Assembly (NCBI GenBank): GCA_002418625.1 | Contig: DIEM01000039.1 | Span: 2,310 to 56,075 of the forward strand | Reading direction: 5' to 3' | Source of the DNA: Firmicutes bacterium UBA5774 | Lineage (GTDB): Bacteria > Bacillota > Clostridia > Peptostreptococcales > Anaerovoracaceae | DNA length: 53,766 nt | Made by a program: the position numbers and the translations under genes | Part shown: positions 35,432 to 42,660 of the stretch, piece by piece | Layout of the letters: each line of letters opens with the position of its first letter | Numbering within the stretch: the stretch's first letter is position 1 | Notes under the pieces: model-generated | What the model was told of the DNA's origin: nothing | Seen by the model: the letters and a program-made list of their open reading frames with translations, nothing else | Database searches by the model: none

Positions 35432-35513
35432 TTCTACCTCCAATAGAAGCCCATGATAAATTCATTATCAATTGGTCCTATTCTACTCTTTCCCGGCCAA
35501 GCGCATAATGATT

Positions 35514-35570
35514 CCTATGCTTTAAATCTGATGACTATTCTGCTCTAAATTTAAAAAAGCATAGTATAGG
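35514..35570. repeat. Long inverted repeat upstream of the amidohydrolase gene
   Basis: CCTATGCTTTAAAT at 35514-35527 faces ATTTAAAAAAGCATAG at 35549-35564 plus TATAGG at 35565-35570. It lies 80-140 bp upstream of the amidohydrolase start and just before the terminator of the AraC gene. It could be an operator for that AraC protein or a hairpin; the sequence cannot decide. Confidence 0.4.
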
Positions 35571-35572
35571 AC

Positions 35573-35612
35573 AAAACTGCCAAGTGATTGATTTCACTTG
35601 GCAGGATTTTTT
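35573..35612. terminator. Intrinsic terminator of the AraC gene
   Basis: CTGCCAAGTG and CACTTGGCAG form a perfect 10-bp stem with an 8-nt loop. The minus strand continues TTTTGTCC and the plus strand GATTTTTTC. It ends the CDF-MATE-AraC transcript. Confidence 0.85.
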
Positions 35613-35651
35613 CACTCTACAGGTATTCATAAGGAGATGGCCGCAGCAGGA

Positions 35652-36983
35652 TCAGTCATCACCCGCTGCTGTCGATCTTTGAAATGCATTGATCCTGACG
35701 GACGGGCAGCATTTCTTGAGAGCGGCCGCCAGGCCGCGAATGCTTTCTTTCCGGTTCATTTCTTTGTAATAGAAGCAGAACTCCCACTCCTGGATCTCCG
35801 ATCCATACGATTCGCAGCATCTTTCCAATATTCCAAGCCAATCATCCACTTTTTGTTCTTCAAAATTCATGATGACATATGGATATAGCCCTTGCCTCCT
35901 GATGTCGGAAATGATCTTCCCGACCAAATTCCAATCCACATCAGAATCATCATGCCCGGAAGCGCAGCCGGATCGATTCCCGGCAAACAATTCCACCGCA
36001 GCATATCGAAAAAGCCCGGCCCTGTCGTCAACCCCTCCTCGCGCATGCAATGCCAGGGCCTCGTTCGGCTCCAACAGCGCCAGGTGGTTCAAAAGCTCCA
36101 TCCTGCCGATCCTCTCGATCCTGGTTTCTTTTTCAATTTCCGGCTGATATCGTTTTCTATATTGGGCGGGCGTGCAATTGAACCATTTATTGAAATGCTT
36201 GTAATAATATTTCGGGTCGGAAAAACCGCATTCAAACGCTATATTCTGTATGCTCTCATTTGTTGTCAGCAAAAGTTTTTCCGACTGGAAGCAGCGCATC
36301 GCGCTTAAAGAATCCTGAATGCTCATCAGCATCATCCCTTTATAAAGATGCGCCATATAGAACTTCGAGTAGAATTCGCTTTTGGCGATTTCATCCAATA
36401 GTGATTTTTTCTGGTAATCATCTTCCAGTTTTTTCATGATTCGATAGTATTTTTCAAGCTTCTTGCTGCTCAGCTTCTCCTCATGGGTATAATAATGCAC
36501 AATGGTGAAGTGATCCACCAGTATCGACATGATCCGGGACGTCTTTTCGACGACCGCAGCTTCGTATCCTTCATTCTGCAATGCCATTTCCGCGACCGCA
36601 TCTCGAATGAGCTTCCTTAAAACATCAAGATACTCTTTTCGGCAATCATCTATCGCAAAGGATTCACACGCAAAGGTTATATATCGGATATGCCTGATCT
36701 GCTTTTCGAATCGCCTCATATCGATATAGAAGGAAACAATGGCGTTGTCTGCTCCCTTTCCTTTAATAAAACGATAGTCATCCTGATTGACGACAACGAA
36801 GTCACCGGCCTCGAGCGTGAAGTTTTCAAAGCTGATCTTTACGTCTGCTTCGCCTTTCAGCACATAGATGATTTCAATTGTATCCGGATGGATCTGCAGC
36901 GGGCAATTCGTTACGTTGGCTGCAGTGAATGCTGCCGGCAGGTCTTTTTCATAATTTATTCTGATTTGCGGATCCATACCCAT
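35652..36983 (-). CDS. AraC-family regulator with a degenerate GH39-like C-terminal region (second copy)
   Basis: The 443-aa protein has the same three parts as the AraC protein at 30876-32204. They are an N-terminal cupin sensor (DTIEIIYVLKGEADVKI), a double helix-turn-helix at about 195-290 (SIQNIAFECGFSDPKYYYKHFNKW), and a 130-aa tail. In the tail the GH39 pattern GLYPYVIMNF, SYGSEIQEWEFCFYYKEM has lost the catalytic NEP motif altogether. The ATG follows GAGGAAG. It is the last gene of a CDF-MATE-AraC unit that ends in a perfect hairpin terminator. The two regulators are clearly paralogues and each sits beside a MATE exporter, which suggests two duplicated sensing/export modules. Confidence 0.87.
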   Translation of the reverse strand: MGMDPQIRINYEKDLPAAFTAANVTNCPLQIHPDTIEIIYVLKGEADVKISFENFTLEAGDFVVVNQDDYRFIKGKGADNAIVSFYIDMRRFEKQIRHIRYITFACESFAIDDCRKEYLDVLRKLIRDAVAEMALQNEGYEAAVVEKTSRIMSILVDHFTIVHYYTHEEKLSSKKLEKYYRIMKKLEDDYQKKSLLDEIAKSEFYSKFYMAHLYKGMMLMSIQDSLSAMRCFQSEKLLLTTNESIQNIAFECGFSDPKYYYKHFNKWFNCTPAQYRKRYQPEIEKETRIERIGRMELLNHLALLEPNEALALHARGGVDDRAGLFRYAAVELFAGNRSGCASGHDDSDVDWNLVGKIISDIRRQGLYPYVIMNFEEQKVDDWLGILERCCESYGSEIQEWEFCFYYKEMNRKESIRGLAAALKKCCPSVRINAFQRSTAAGDD

Positions 36984-37011
36984 GAACTTCTTCCTCTATT
37001 TGTTAAACTGC

Positions 37012-38337
37012 TCAATATTGATACTTCTCCCGATATCGCCGTATGATATAAACAGATAGGAAAAGCGTCATGGACTCCGCAAACGGCATGGTCATCCAGA
37101 TGCCGTTGATGTCGAAAAAAATCGGCAATACAGCTGTCCCGACGACGACAAAAGCAAGGCCCCTGCTTAATGCAACGATCGTTGAAATATTGCCGTTTGC
37201 ATAAGCGGTAAACAAGCCCGATACAAAAACATTGATGCCGATGAACGGGAAGCAGCAGGCGACGATTCGGAAGCCCTTCACGGCGACAATATATGCATTT
37301 GATGTTGGATCCAGAAATATCTGTATGACGACCGGCGCCATCAATTCAGCAATAAGAAAGACGAGGACCGATGTCGTTAATATGAATGTACGAGAATATC
37401 TGATGATCTTCTTATTGACATGGTACTCCTTTGCTCCATAATGATAGCTGATCAACGGCGAAACCCCCAGAATATAGCCAAGATAGACGGATACCATGAA
37501 ATAGTGGATATACATGACTGCCGACAGCGCCGCCACACCATCTCCGCCCGCCAGCTTCAGCATGATCATATTGATCATGATCGCCGTTACGCTCGCAGAG
37601 CTCTCCGTTGCCATTTCCGGGAATCCGTTCACAAGGCTTCGCATGATGAATCTGCCGTCGAATTTGAAAGCCATAAACTTGAGAACAGGCCTTCCATACA
37701 GAAAATACCAGCCTCCGAGAATCGCGGCGACCGCCAGCCCTGCCACTGTCGCGATGCCTGCTCCGATGATCCCTGTTTCAAAGACAACGATCAGGATATA
37801 ATCCAATATGATATTGACAACACCGCCTGTTATATAAAGCACCAGCGTAAATCCCGGCTTACCGTCCACCCTGATGAAATATTCGAAAATCGTGCTGATG
37901 AAAATGAACGGAGTCCCGAGCACCATGATCATCCCGTAAGCAATACAGTAGTCATGGATCCTGCCCGTCACACCAAATACGCGCACGAAGTCGTTGAGGA
38001 GCACTATTCCGCCAATGGTGAACACAACCCCGATAACGGCTCCCGCAACCGTGATCATTGTGAACTTCTCGCACGCCTCCTCGAACTTTTTCTCCCCCAG
38101 TTTGATTGCCGCCAAAGCGCTTGCTCCCGTAGCCATCATGATGGAAAAGCCGAACATGACGCCCGATATCGGATACATGAGGCCAACAGCCGCAAGTGCG
38201 TCCGGTCCGATCCAGTTCGCCACAAAGATGCCGTCGATAATGGAATACAAAGCAATGACGAGCATCATGGCGACCGAAGGCGTCACAAAATAGATGAAAT
38301 TCTTCACTGTTATATGATTTTTGTAACAATCGTTCAT
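37012..38337 (-). CDS. MATE family efflux transporter
   Basis: The 441-aa protein has 12 predicted helices and MATE features such as IDGIFVANWIGPDALAAVGL, GASALAAIKLGEKKFEEA, LGVSPLISYHYGAKEYH and GIWMTMPFAESMTLF. It differs from the other three MATE proteins of the window and is closer to the DinF/norfloxacin-type set. The start codon has only a weak GGGAT site. It follows the CDF transporter by 48 bp and precedes the AraC gene by 28 bp, so the three form one operon. The substrate is unknown. Confidence 0.92.
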   Translation of the reverse strand: MNDCYKNHITVKNFIYFVTPSVAMMLVIALYSIIDGIFVANWIGPDALAAVGLMYPISGVMFGFSIMMATGASALAAIKLGEKKFEEACEKFTMITVAGAVIGVVFTIGGIVLLNDFVRVFGVTGRIHDYCIAYGMIMVLGTPFIFISTIFEYFIRVDGKPGFTLVLYITGGVVNIILDYILIVVFETGIIGAGIATVAGLAVAAILGGWYFLYGRPVLKFMAFKFDGRFIMRSLVNGFPEMATESSASVTAIMINMIMLKLAGGDGVAALSAVMYIHYFMVSVYLGYILGVSPLISYHYGAKEYHVNKKIIRYSRTFILTTSVLVFLIAELMAPVVIQIFLDPTSNAYIVAVKGFRIVACCFPFIGINVFVSGLFTAYANGNISTIVALSRGLAFVVVGTAVLPIFFDINGIWMTMPFAESMTLFLSVYIIRRYREKYQY

Positions 38338-38385
38338 ATTATCCCGTCTGATTTGATTGCATCATATTTTACATGTATAAAAGGC

Positions 38386-39288
38386 TTAATGCTCGAATTC
38401 GGGGATCAATTCGACGTACAGATCCGGGAATTCCTTTTTCATTTCCTCTTCGATCTTATTCCGCGCCTGTTTGATCAGCGCTACGGAAATCATATCTTCT
38501 GAGCATTCAAAATAGATGCTGATCCATATTTTGCGTCCTGTTTTGACAATGTCATATATCGTCTGCTCAAATTGATGGTCGCTCAATACTTGCTGTCCTA
38601 CTTCTTTTATCCGGGCGACCGTATCTTCATCCGGTGCGAAAAGAAACAGGTCCCTGACACCGGAGATGGCTGTCTTGACTGGCATTGGAAGAATCATTAC
38701 AGACAGCGTGATGGCGACGATCTGGTCCAGATATGGCGTCAGCTGCTCCATCCAGACGGTATGAATGACAGCAGGCAAAATGAATGCTATCGCCAGACCG
38801 ATGCTGGCCACGCTATCAATGACCCATGAACCGATTTCGGCTTTGACGATGGCGGAATCCACATTCCGGTTCATTCTGACTAGCACGACAAGGATCAAAA
38901 TGCAAACGAATGCGGCTGCCAGCTCAAAAATGGCAATGCTGGTGAATGGAACGGAATTACCGCCTTTTAACATTATTTGAATGTTGTTCAGCACCAATCC
39001 TACCGTCACTGCGGTCAGCATGGCTCCCTTGATCATGATGAAAATCGATTCTGTCTGTGAATAGCCGAAAGGATGCTTTTCGGTTGTCGGTTTATACAGC
39101 AGCGGTATGATCCTGATCGAAATGATGACTGTCAGGAAATCCGCAGCGCCATAGACCGTATCCATGAGAATGGATTGAGAGGAAGTGACCAATGCCATGA
39201 TCCCTTCGGCAACTATGAAAAGGACGATCCCGATCATGGAAATCTTAAGGATCCGTTTTTCGCTTTTTATAACATTCTGTTTATTCAT
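38386..39288 (-). CDS. Cation diffusion facilitator (CDF) family transporter with an altered metal site
   Basis: The 300-aa protein has six hydrophobic helices and a C-terminal ZT_dimer-like cytoplasmic domain (about 210-300), as in CDF metal exporters. In active CDF proteins helices 2 and 5 carry DxxxD/HxxxD metal ligands. Here the helix-2 stretch reads MDTVYGAADF and the helix-5 stretch EIGSWVIDSV, so only one Asp of each pair is in place and the His is absent. It may move another ion or act without the usual site. The ATG follows TAAGGGA. A terminator separates it from the oxidoreductase gene upstream. Confidence 0.85.
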   Translation of the reverse strand: MNKQNVIKSEKRILKISMIGIVLFIVAEGIMALVTSSQSILMDTVYGAADFLTVIISIRIIPLLYKPTTEKHPFGYSQTESIFIMIKGAMLTAVTVGLVLNNIQIMLKGGNSVPFTSIAIFELAAAFVCILILVVLVRMNRNVDSAIVKAEIGSWVIDSVASIGLAIAFILPAVIHTVWMEQLTPYLDQIVAITLSVMILPMPVKTAISGVRDLFLFAPDEDTVARIKEVGQQVLSDHQFEQTIYDIVKTGRKIWISIYFECSEDMISVALIKQARNKIEEEMKKEFPDLYVELIPEFEH

Positions 39289-39340
39289 TTTGTATCCCTT
39301 ATCTTCCGCAATCGCGGATGCGGATCCGATATTTGCGGAA

Positions 39341-39378
39341 ACAACAGCAAAACGGGGGAGGCGGCGGCTTCCCCCGGA
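39341..39378 (-). terminator. Intrinsic terminator of the glycine-riboswitch gene
   Basis: On the minus strand CGGGGGA and TCCCCCG pair around a GC-rich loop and are followed by TTTTGCTGTTG. It makes the oxidoreductase gene a single-gene transcript. Confidence 0.75.
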
Positions 39379-39408
39379 ATTTTGCGAATTCAGACCTTCA
39401 GCGATCCA

Positions 39409-40752
39409 TCAGGCCGGGACCGTGACATGATTTTCATGATGCTCCCGCGCTTCCTTGAATATATGATGGAGCACTCGCTTGTCCTGTGAAGCCTTGTATT
39501 CGGAATCCATTTCAACCAAACCATACTTGTAGCCGGCCTCTTCCATGATTTCGAGATATGGGATCGGGTCGAAATATTCGGGGCTGTAGACGCCGCTGTC
39601 CTTCCAGACCCCTTTGCCGATAAGCTCTATGGCGATCGCCGCGCCGAAGCCCGTCTGCGCCACGACAGCCTGCATTCCCCATTTAGCCACTGATTCCTGA
39701 TTGTCAAACGGCTGATACATGAATACTTCACGTTCCATTCCGTCCTTCATGCCGACGCAATGCACGCCGACCACCATCTTGCCGACCATTTCGTTGCCGA
39801 TGTTTTTCGGCTGCGGCGCGGCGGCGGCCACGACGTCTCTCGGCCTTACCCGCTGTCCGTCCACATCGATTTCCTGGAGGCTTCTCAGCCCGATCGCATC
39901 AATGACCTTCAGCGCATTGATCAGGTTGTTGTCAAGCGCTATCTTGAACGAACATTTCTTCAAGCCATACTGCTCCAGATATCGCGGGATCGTCACCGTC
40001 TCTTCATGCTCGATTTTTATCAGCGTATTCGGCCCGACGCCCGCAGGCATCTCGAACACTTCCTTGCCGGCGAACGGTTTATCGACAAGGAATCCCTTGT
40101 CACGGTCCCATTCAACATTCGGATTGAGCACTTCATCAAGCACGGTCCATACGTTGAATCCGAACACCACATCGTTTTCCCCGGCTGTCGGTATCACCAG
40201 ATTGCCGCCGTCCTTGACATGGACTTCATGTATCTCATCAAAAAGATACAACGCTGCAAATTTGGCGAACACATTGACGACGCCCGGATCTATTCCCAAA
40301 CAGATCAGTCCAAGCAGACCTTTGTCCTTCCATTGTTCATGCTTCCTGAAATTATAATCTGTCATGATTTCCTTGAAACTGTTTTCAAGTCCGTATCCGT
40401 ATCCGGGATCGGAATGCGGGACGGACCATGTCCCCATGTTCGCATATCTTGCCGAAGCTTCAAAAGCCGCGTCAAAAATATTGTTGGTCACAAAGGGCGC
40501 CGCAGCATCCATGACAAAATCGCACTCGTGCCTTTTGATCAACGCGACGATATCCTCTTTGTGCTTCGCGTTGACCTTTTCAGGGATGAAACGCCCCTTC
40601 TCGTTCAGATGCCCCACGACTTCCTTTGCCCTTTCAAAGTCATAGTCCGCAACGACGACCTTTTCCAGCCATCGCGCATCCGGATCTCTTTTCTGCAGGA
40701 TCTTCAGAATTGATTCTCCAACTCCTCCTGCTCCAACCAATAACATTTTCAT
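39409..40752 (-). CDS. Saccharopine-dehydrogenase-like NADP-dependent oxidoreductase
   Basis: The 447-aa protein has an N-terminal Rossmann fold (LLVGAGGVGESILK), the family loop DAAAPFVTNNIFDAA at about 80-95, CLGIDPGVVNVF, and a long C-terminal catalytic domain. This is the pattern of the saccharopine dehydrogenase / carboxynorspermidine synthase / homospermidine synthase superfamily. These enzymes join or split a secondary amine made from an amino group and a carbonyl. The exact substrate cannot be named. The gene stands alone between a tandem glycine riboswitch and a terminator, which points to a role in glycine or amino-acid metabolism. The ATG follows GAAGGAGG. Confidence 0.85.
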   Translation of the reverse strand: MKMLLVGAGGVGESILKILQKRDPDARWLEKVVVADYDFERAKEVVGHLNEKGRFIPEKVNAKHKEDIVALIKRHECDFVMDAAAPFVTNNIFDAAFEASARYANMGTWSVPHSDPGYGYGLENSFKEIMTDYNFRKHEQWKDKGLLGLICLGIDPGVVNVFAKFAALYLFDEIHEVHVKDGGNLVIPTAGENDVVFGFNVWTVLDEVLNPNVEWDRDKGFLVDKPFAGKEVFEMPAGVGPNTLIKIEHEETVTIPRYLEQYGLKKCSFKIALDNNLINALKVIDAIGLRSLQEIDVDGQRVRPRDVVAAAAPQPKNIGNEMVGKMVVGVHCVGMKDGMEREVFMYQPFDNQESVAKWGMQAVVAQTGFGAAIAIELIGKGVWKDSGVYSPEYFDPIPYLEIMEEAGYKYGLVEMDSEYKASQDKRVLHHIFKEAREHHENHVTVPA

Positions 40753-40825
40753 TAAATTTTCCTCCTTCTATGATCACCACATCATTATATGAAAAGAGCC
40801 TTGCTCCTTCCGGCAAATTATCGTC

Positions 40826-40882
40826 AAAAACAAAAAGCAAAAGGTTAAAGCAATGTATAACAATAGAACCGTCATACATCGC
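40826..40882 (-). terminator. Expression-platform terminator of the glycine riboswitch
   Basis: On the minus strand GCGATGTATGAC and GTTATACATTGC form a 12-bp stem (two wobble pairs) directly after the second aptamer. A T-rich tract (TTTTGCTTTTTGTTTTT) follows. Its 5' arm begins at the last P1 bases of the second aptamer, as expected for ligand-controlled antitermination. Confidence 0.75.
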
Positions 40883-41044
40883 TCTGTCCTTTTGCCTGTT
40901 GGTTATGGCCTCGTTGGCTCCGCTTCCGCGGTATCTCCAGAGTTCTATCGAGTAACGTCCCCGTGCCTGTCAGTTTCGTTGCAGGACCGACTTATCCTGC
41001 GATTTGCTTCTTCGGCTTGCATTTAAGCAATCTCCGCTACTCTC
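40880..41044 (-). ncRNA. Tandem glycine riboswitch
   Basis: Two glycine aptamers follow one another on the minus strand. The first is closed by GAGTAGC/GTTACTC and contains GGAGA, GCCGAAGAAGCAA, a CAGGA/TCCTG arm, and AACTGACAGGCACGGGGAC. The second is closed by CTCTG/CAGAG and contains GGAGA, a CCGC-GGAA-GCGG hairpin, a short GCCAACGAGGC element and ACAGGCAAAAGGACAGAG, the family hallmark. The second has a reduced P3 region. Tandem glycine switches normally turn on glycine-use genes when glycine is high; here the terminator follows at once, so glycine binding should promote read-through into the oxidoreductase gene. Confidence 0.9.
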
Positions 41045-41076
41045 ATATAGAATTATTTATTTGTTGTTTTAATAAT

Positions 41077-41107
41077 ATTACAAACGCCGGCAAAAATCTA
41101 TTGTCAA
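41077..41107 (-). promoter_or_regulatory. Candidate promoter of the glycine-riboswitch transcript
   Basis: On the minus strand a perfect TTGACA (41107-41102) is followed after 19 bp by TGTAAT (41082-41077). The spacing is longer than ideal. A stem (ATCCTGC/GCAGGAT with an extended lower part, 41106-41143) overlaps the -35 region and may partly terminate the upstream MATE transcript. Confidence 0.4.
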
Positions 41108-41197
41108 TCCTGCTCTTTTTATCTCATAAAAGATGCAGGATCGTCATTCTATCGACATTCCGTACGAACAGCATCGTTATCCGCGATTTTCATCATA

Positions 41198-42625
41198 TCA
41201 ATCCAAACCACCTGACACGGTATCCAATTGTGCGACGGAAATAGCCTCACCCTCTTTCTGCCTGACCCCGAGCCTCTTATACTCGAAAGTCATGCAAACC
41301 AGCGCCAAAACGCATGAAAGTGTATCCGCGACCGGCTGAGCCATCCATACGCCGTCCACGCCGAAGAACTTCGGCAGGATGAAGATGAGCGGAACAGCGA
41401 AAACAGTCATCCTGGCAATCCCGTTCAGAATAGCAAATGCGTTTCTTTCAACCGACATATAATACCCCGACACGATTTGGGAAACATTTCCAAAAGCATA
41501 TAGCAGCATATAGATTACAACGGCAGGTTTTGCGATATCCAGCAAGGCAGGGTCGCCGGAAAGGAACAGGATGATCGGCTCCTTGAAGAAATATGCTATT
41601 CCGAGCAGCAAAATGACCACAGCACTGCTTTGAACGATCCCGATCCTGATCAGTGTCCGGATCCTGTCAAATCTTTTTGCGCCGTAATTATAGCTGGCTA
41701 TCGGCTGCATCCCGGTGATAAATGAATTCGTCAGGATGAAGAAGAAGTACCCCATATAAGATATGGTTCCGAAGGCTGCAAGATGCATTTCATTCCCGCC
41801 GCTTTCGATCAGCATATTATTCGTTGCGATCGTTGCTGCTGAAGTGGAAAACGGAATGATGAACATGGCGAATCCGATCTTGCACGTATCAAGGATGATT
41901 TTGAAATCAGGTTTCATATCGCTTAATCTAAGCTTGAACAAAGAACTCCCGAATTGCAGGTAGAGCACAAGGAACAAAGCCATCCCCATAGCGACTTCCA
42001 TCGCGAAAGCCGATGCGCCAATGCCTGCATCCATTTTGAAAATCATGTAATACTCTATTACGATTGCGATGATTGCCGGCGCCGCGTAAGCAATACAAGC
42101 CACGAGAGGCTTTTCATCAACACGTGTGATATAATACACCACGGTCGATGCTACACAGAACGGGAGACCGATCAGAAATACCGTCGAATAGGTTTTAGTG
42201 CTTTCGAGGATTTCCGGAGTAGCCCCTATGAAGACCATGACCTGATCCAGAAATAAATAAATTACAAAACAAATGATTGCAGTGGAAATAAAAGAGAAAA
42301 ACATGATGTTGCCGTATACCGCCCGGGCCCCATCCTTGTCGCCGGATCCAAGCTTAATGGCCGCAAGCGTAGAGCCTCCGATGCCAAACAATCCGAACAA
42401 GGCAATTGCAACCTGCCAGAGTACACTCGTAACACTGATGACGGCGAATCCTTCCATTCCGATCCCGTTTCCGACAAAAGCCCCGTCCAAAAACGTCTGC
42501 ACGATTGTGAATGACAATCCCGCCAGAGCAAACATACTATATTTCCAGAAAAGAACCGATATACTCTTGCTGCCAAATTCTCTTTCTTCGATAACAGCCG
42601 AATTATTTTCTTTCAAACCATCCAT
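41198..42625 (-). CDS. MATE family efflux transporter
   Basis: The 475-aa protein has 12 predicted helices and the MATE patterns LDGAFVGNGIGMEGFAVISV, GIGGSTLAAIKLG, ITGMQPIASYNYGAK and WMAQPVADTLSC. It is a close paralogue of the MATE protein at 32290-33732: both begin with a Glu/Asn-rich leader and EFGnKSI-LFWKYS. The ATG follows GGAGG. It lies 35 bp after the carboxylesterase stop and is the last gene of a unit with the esterase and DUF3237 genes, so it may export what those proteins act on. The substrate is unknown. Confidence 0.93.
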   Translation of the reverse strand: MDGLKENNSAVIEEREFGSKSISVLFWKYSMFALAGLSFTIVQTFLDGAFVGNGIGMEGFAVISVTSVLWQVAIALFGLFGIGGSTLAAIKLGSGDKDGARAVYGNIMFFSFISTAIICFVIYLFLDQVMVFIGATPEILESTKTYSTVFLIGLPFCVASTVVYYITRVDEKPLVACIAYAAPAIIAIVIEYYMIFKMDAGIGASAFAMEVAMGMALFLVLYLQFGSSLFKLRLSDMKPDFKIILDTCKIGFAMFIIPFSTSAATIATNNMLIESGGNEMHLAAFGTISYMGYFFFILTNSFITGMQPIASYNYGAKRFDRIRTLIRIGIVQSSAVVILLLGIAYFFKEPIILFLSGDPALLDIAKPAVVIYMLLYAFGNVSQIVSGYYMSVERNAFAILNGIARMTVFAVPLIFILPKFFGVDGVWMAQPVADTLSCVLALVCMTFEYKRLGVRQKEGEAISVAQLDTVSGGLD

Positions 42626-42660
42626 TCAATAATCCTCCATGATTACTTCTCTCAACTCGA

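Noticed and set aside
37420..38502. A 360-codon plus-strand open frame
   Set aside because: It is antisense to a MATE gene and part of the CDF gene, and its composition is rich in His, Asp and Arg as expected from reverse-strand membrane-protein codons.
39760..40713. A 317-codon plus-strand open frame
   Set aside because: It is antisense to the oxidoreductase gene, whose Rossmann and catalytic motifs are clear.
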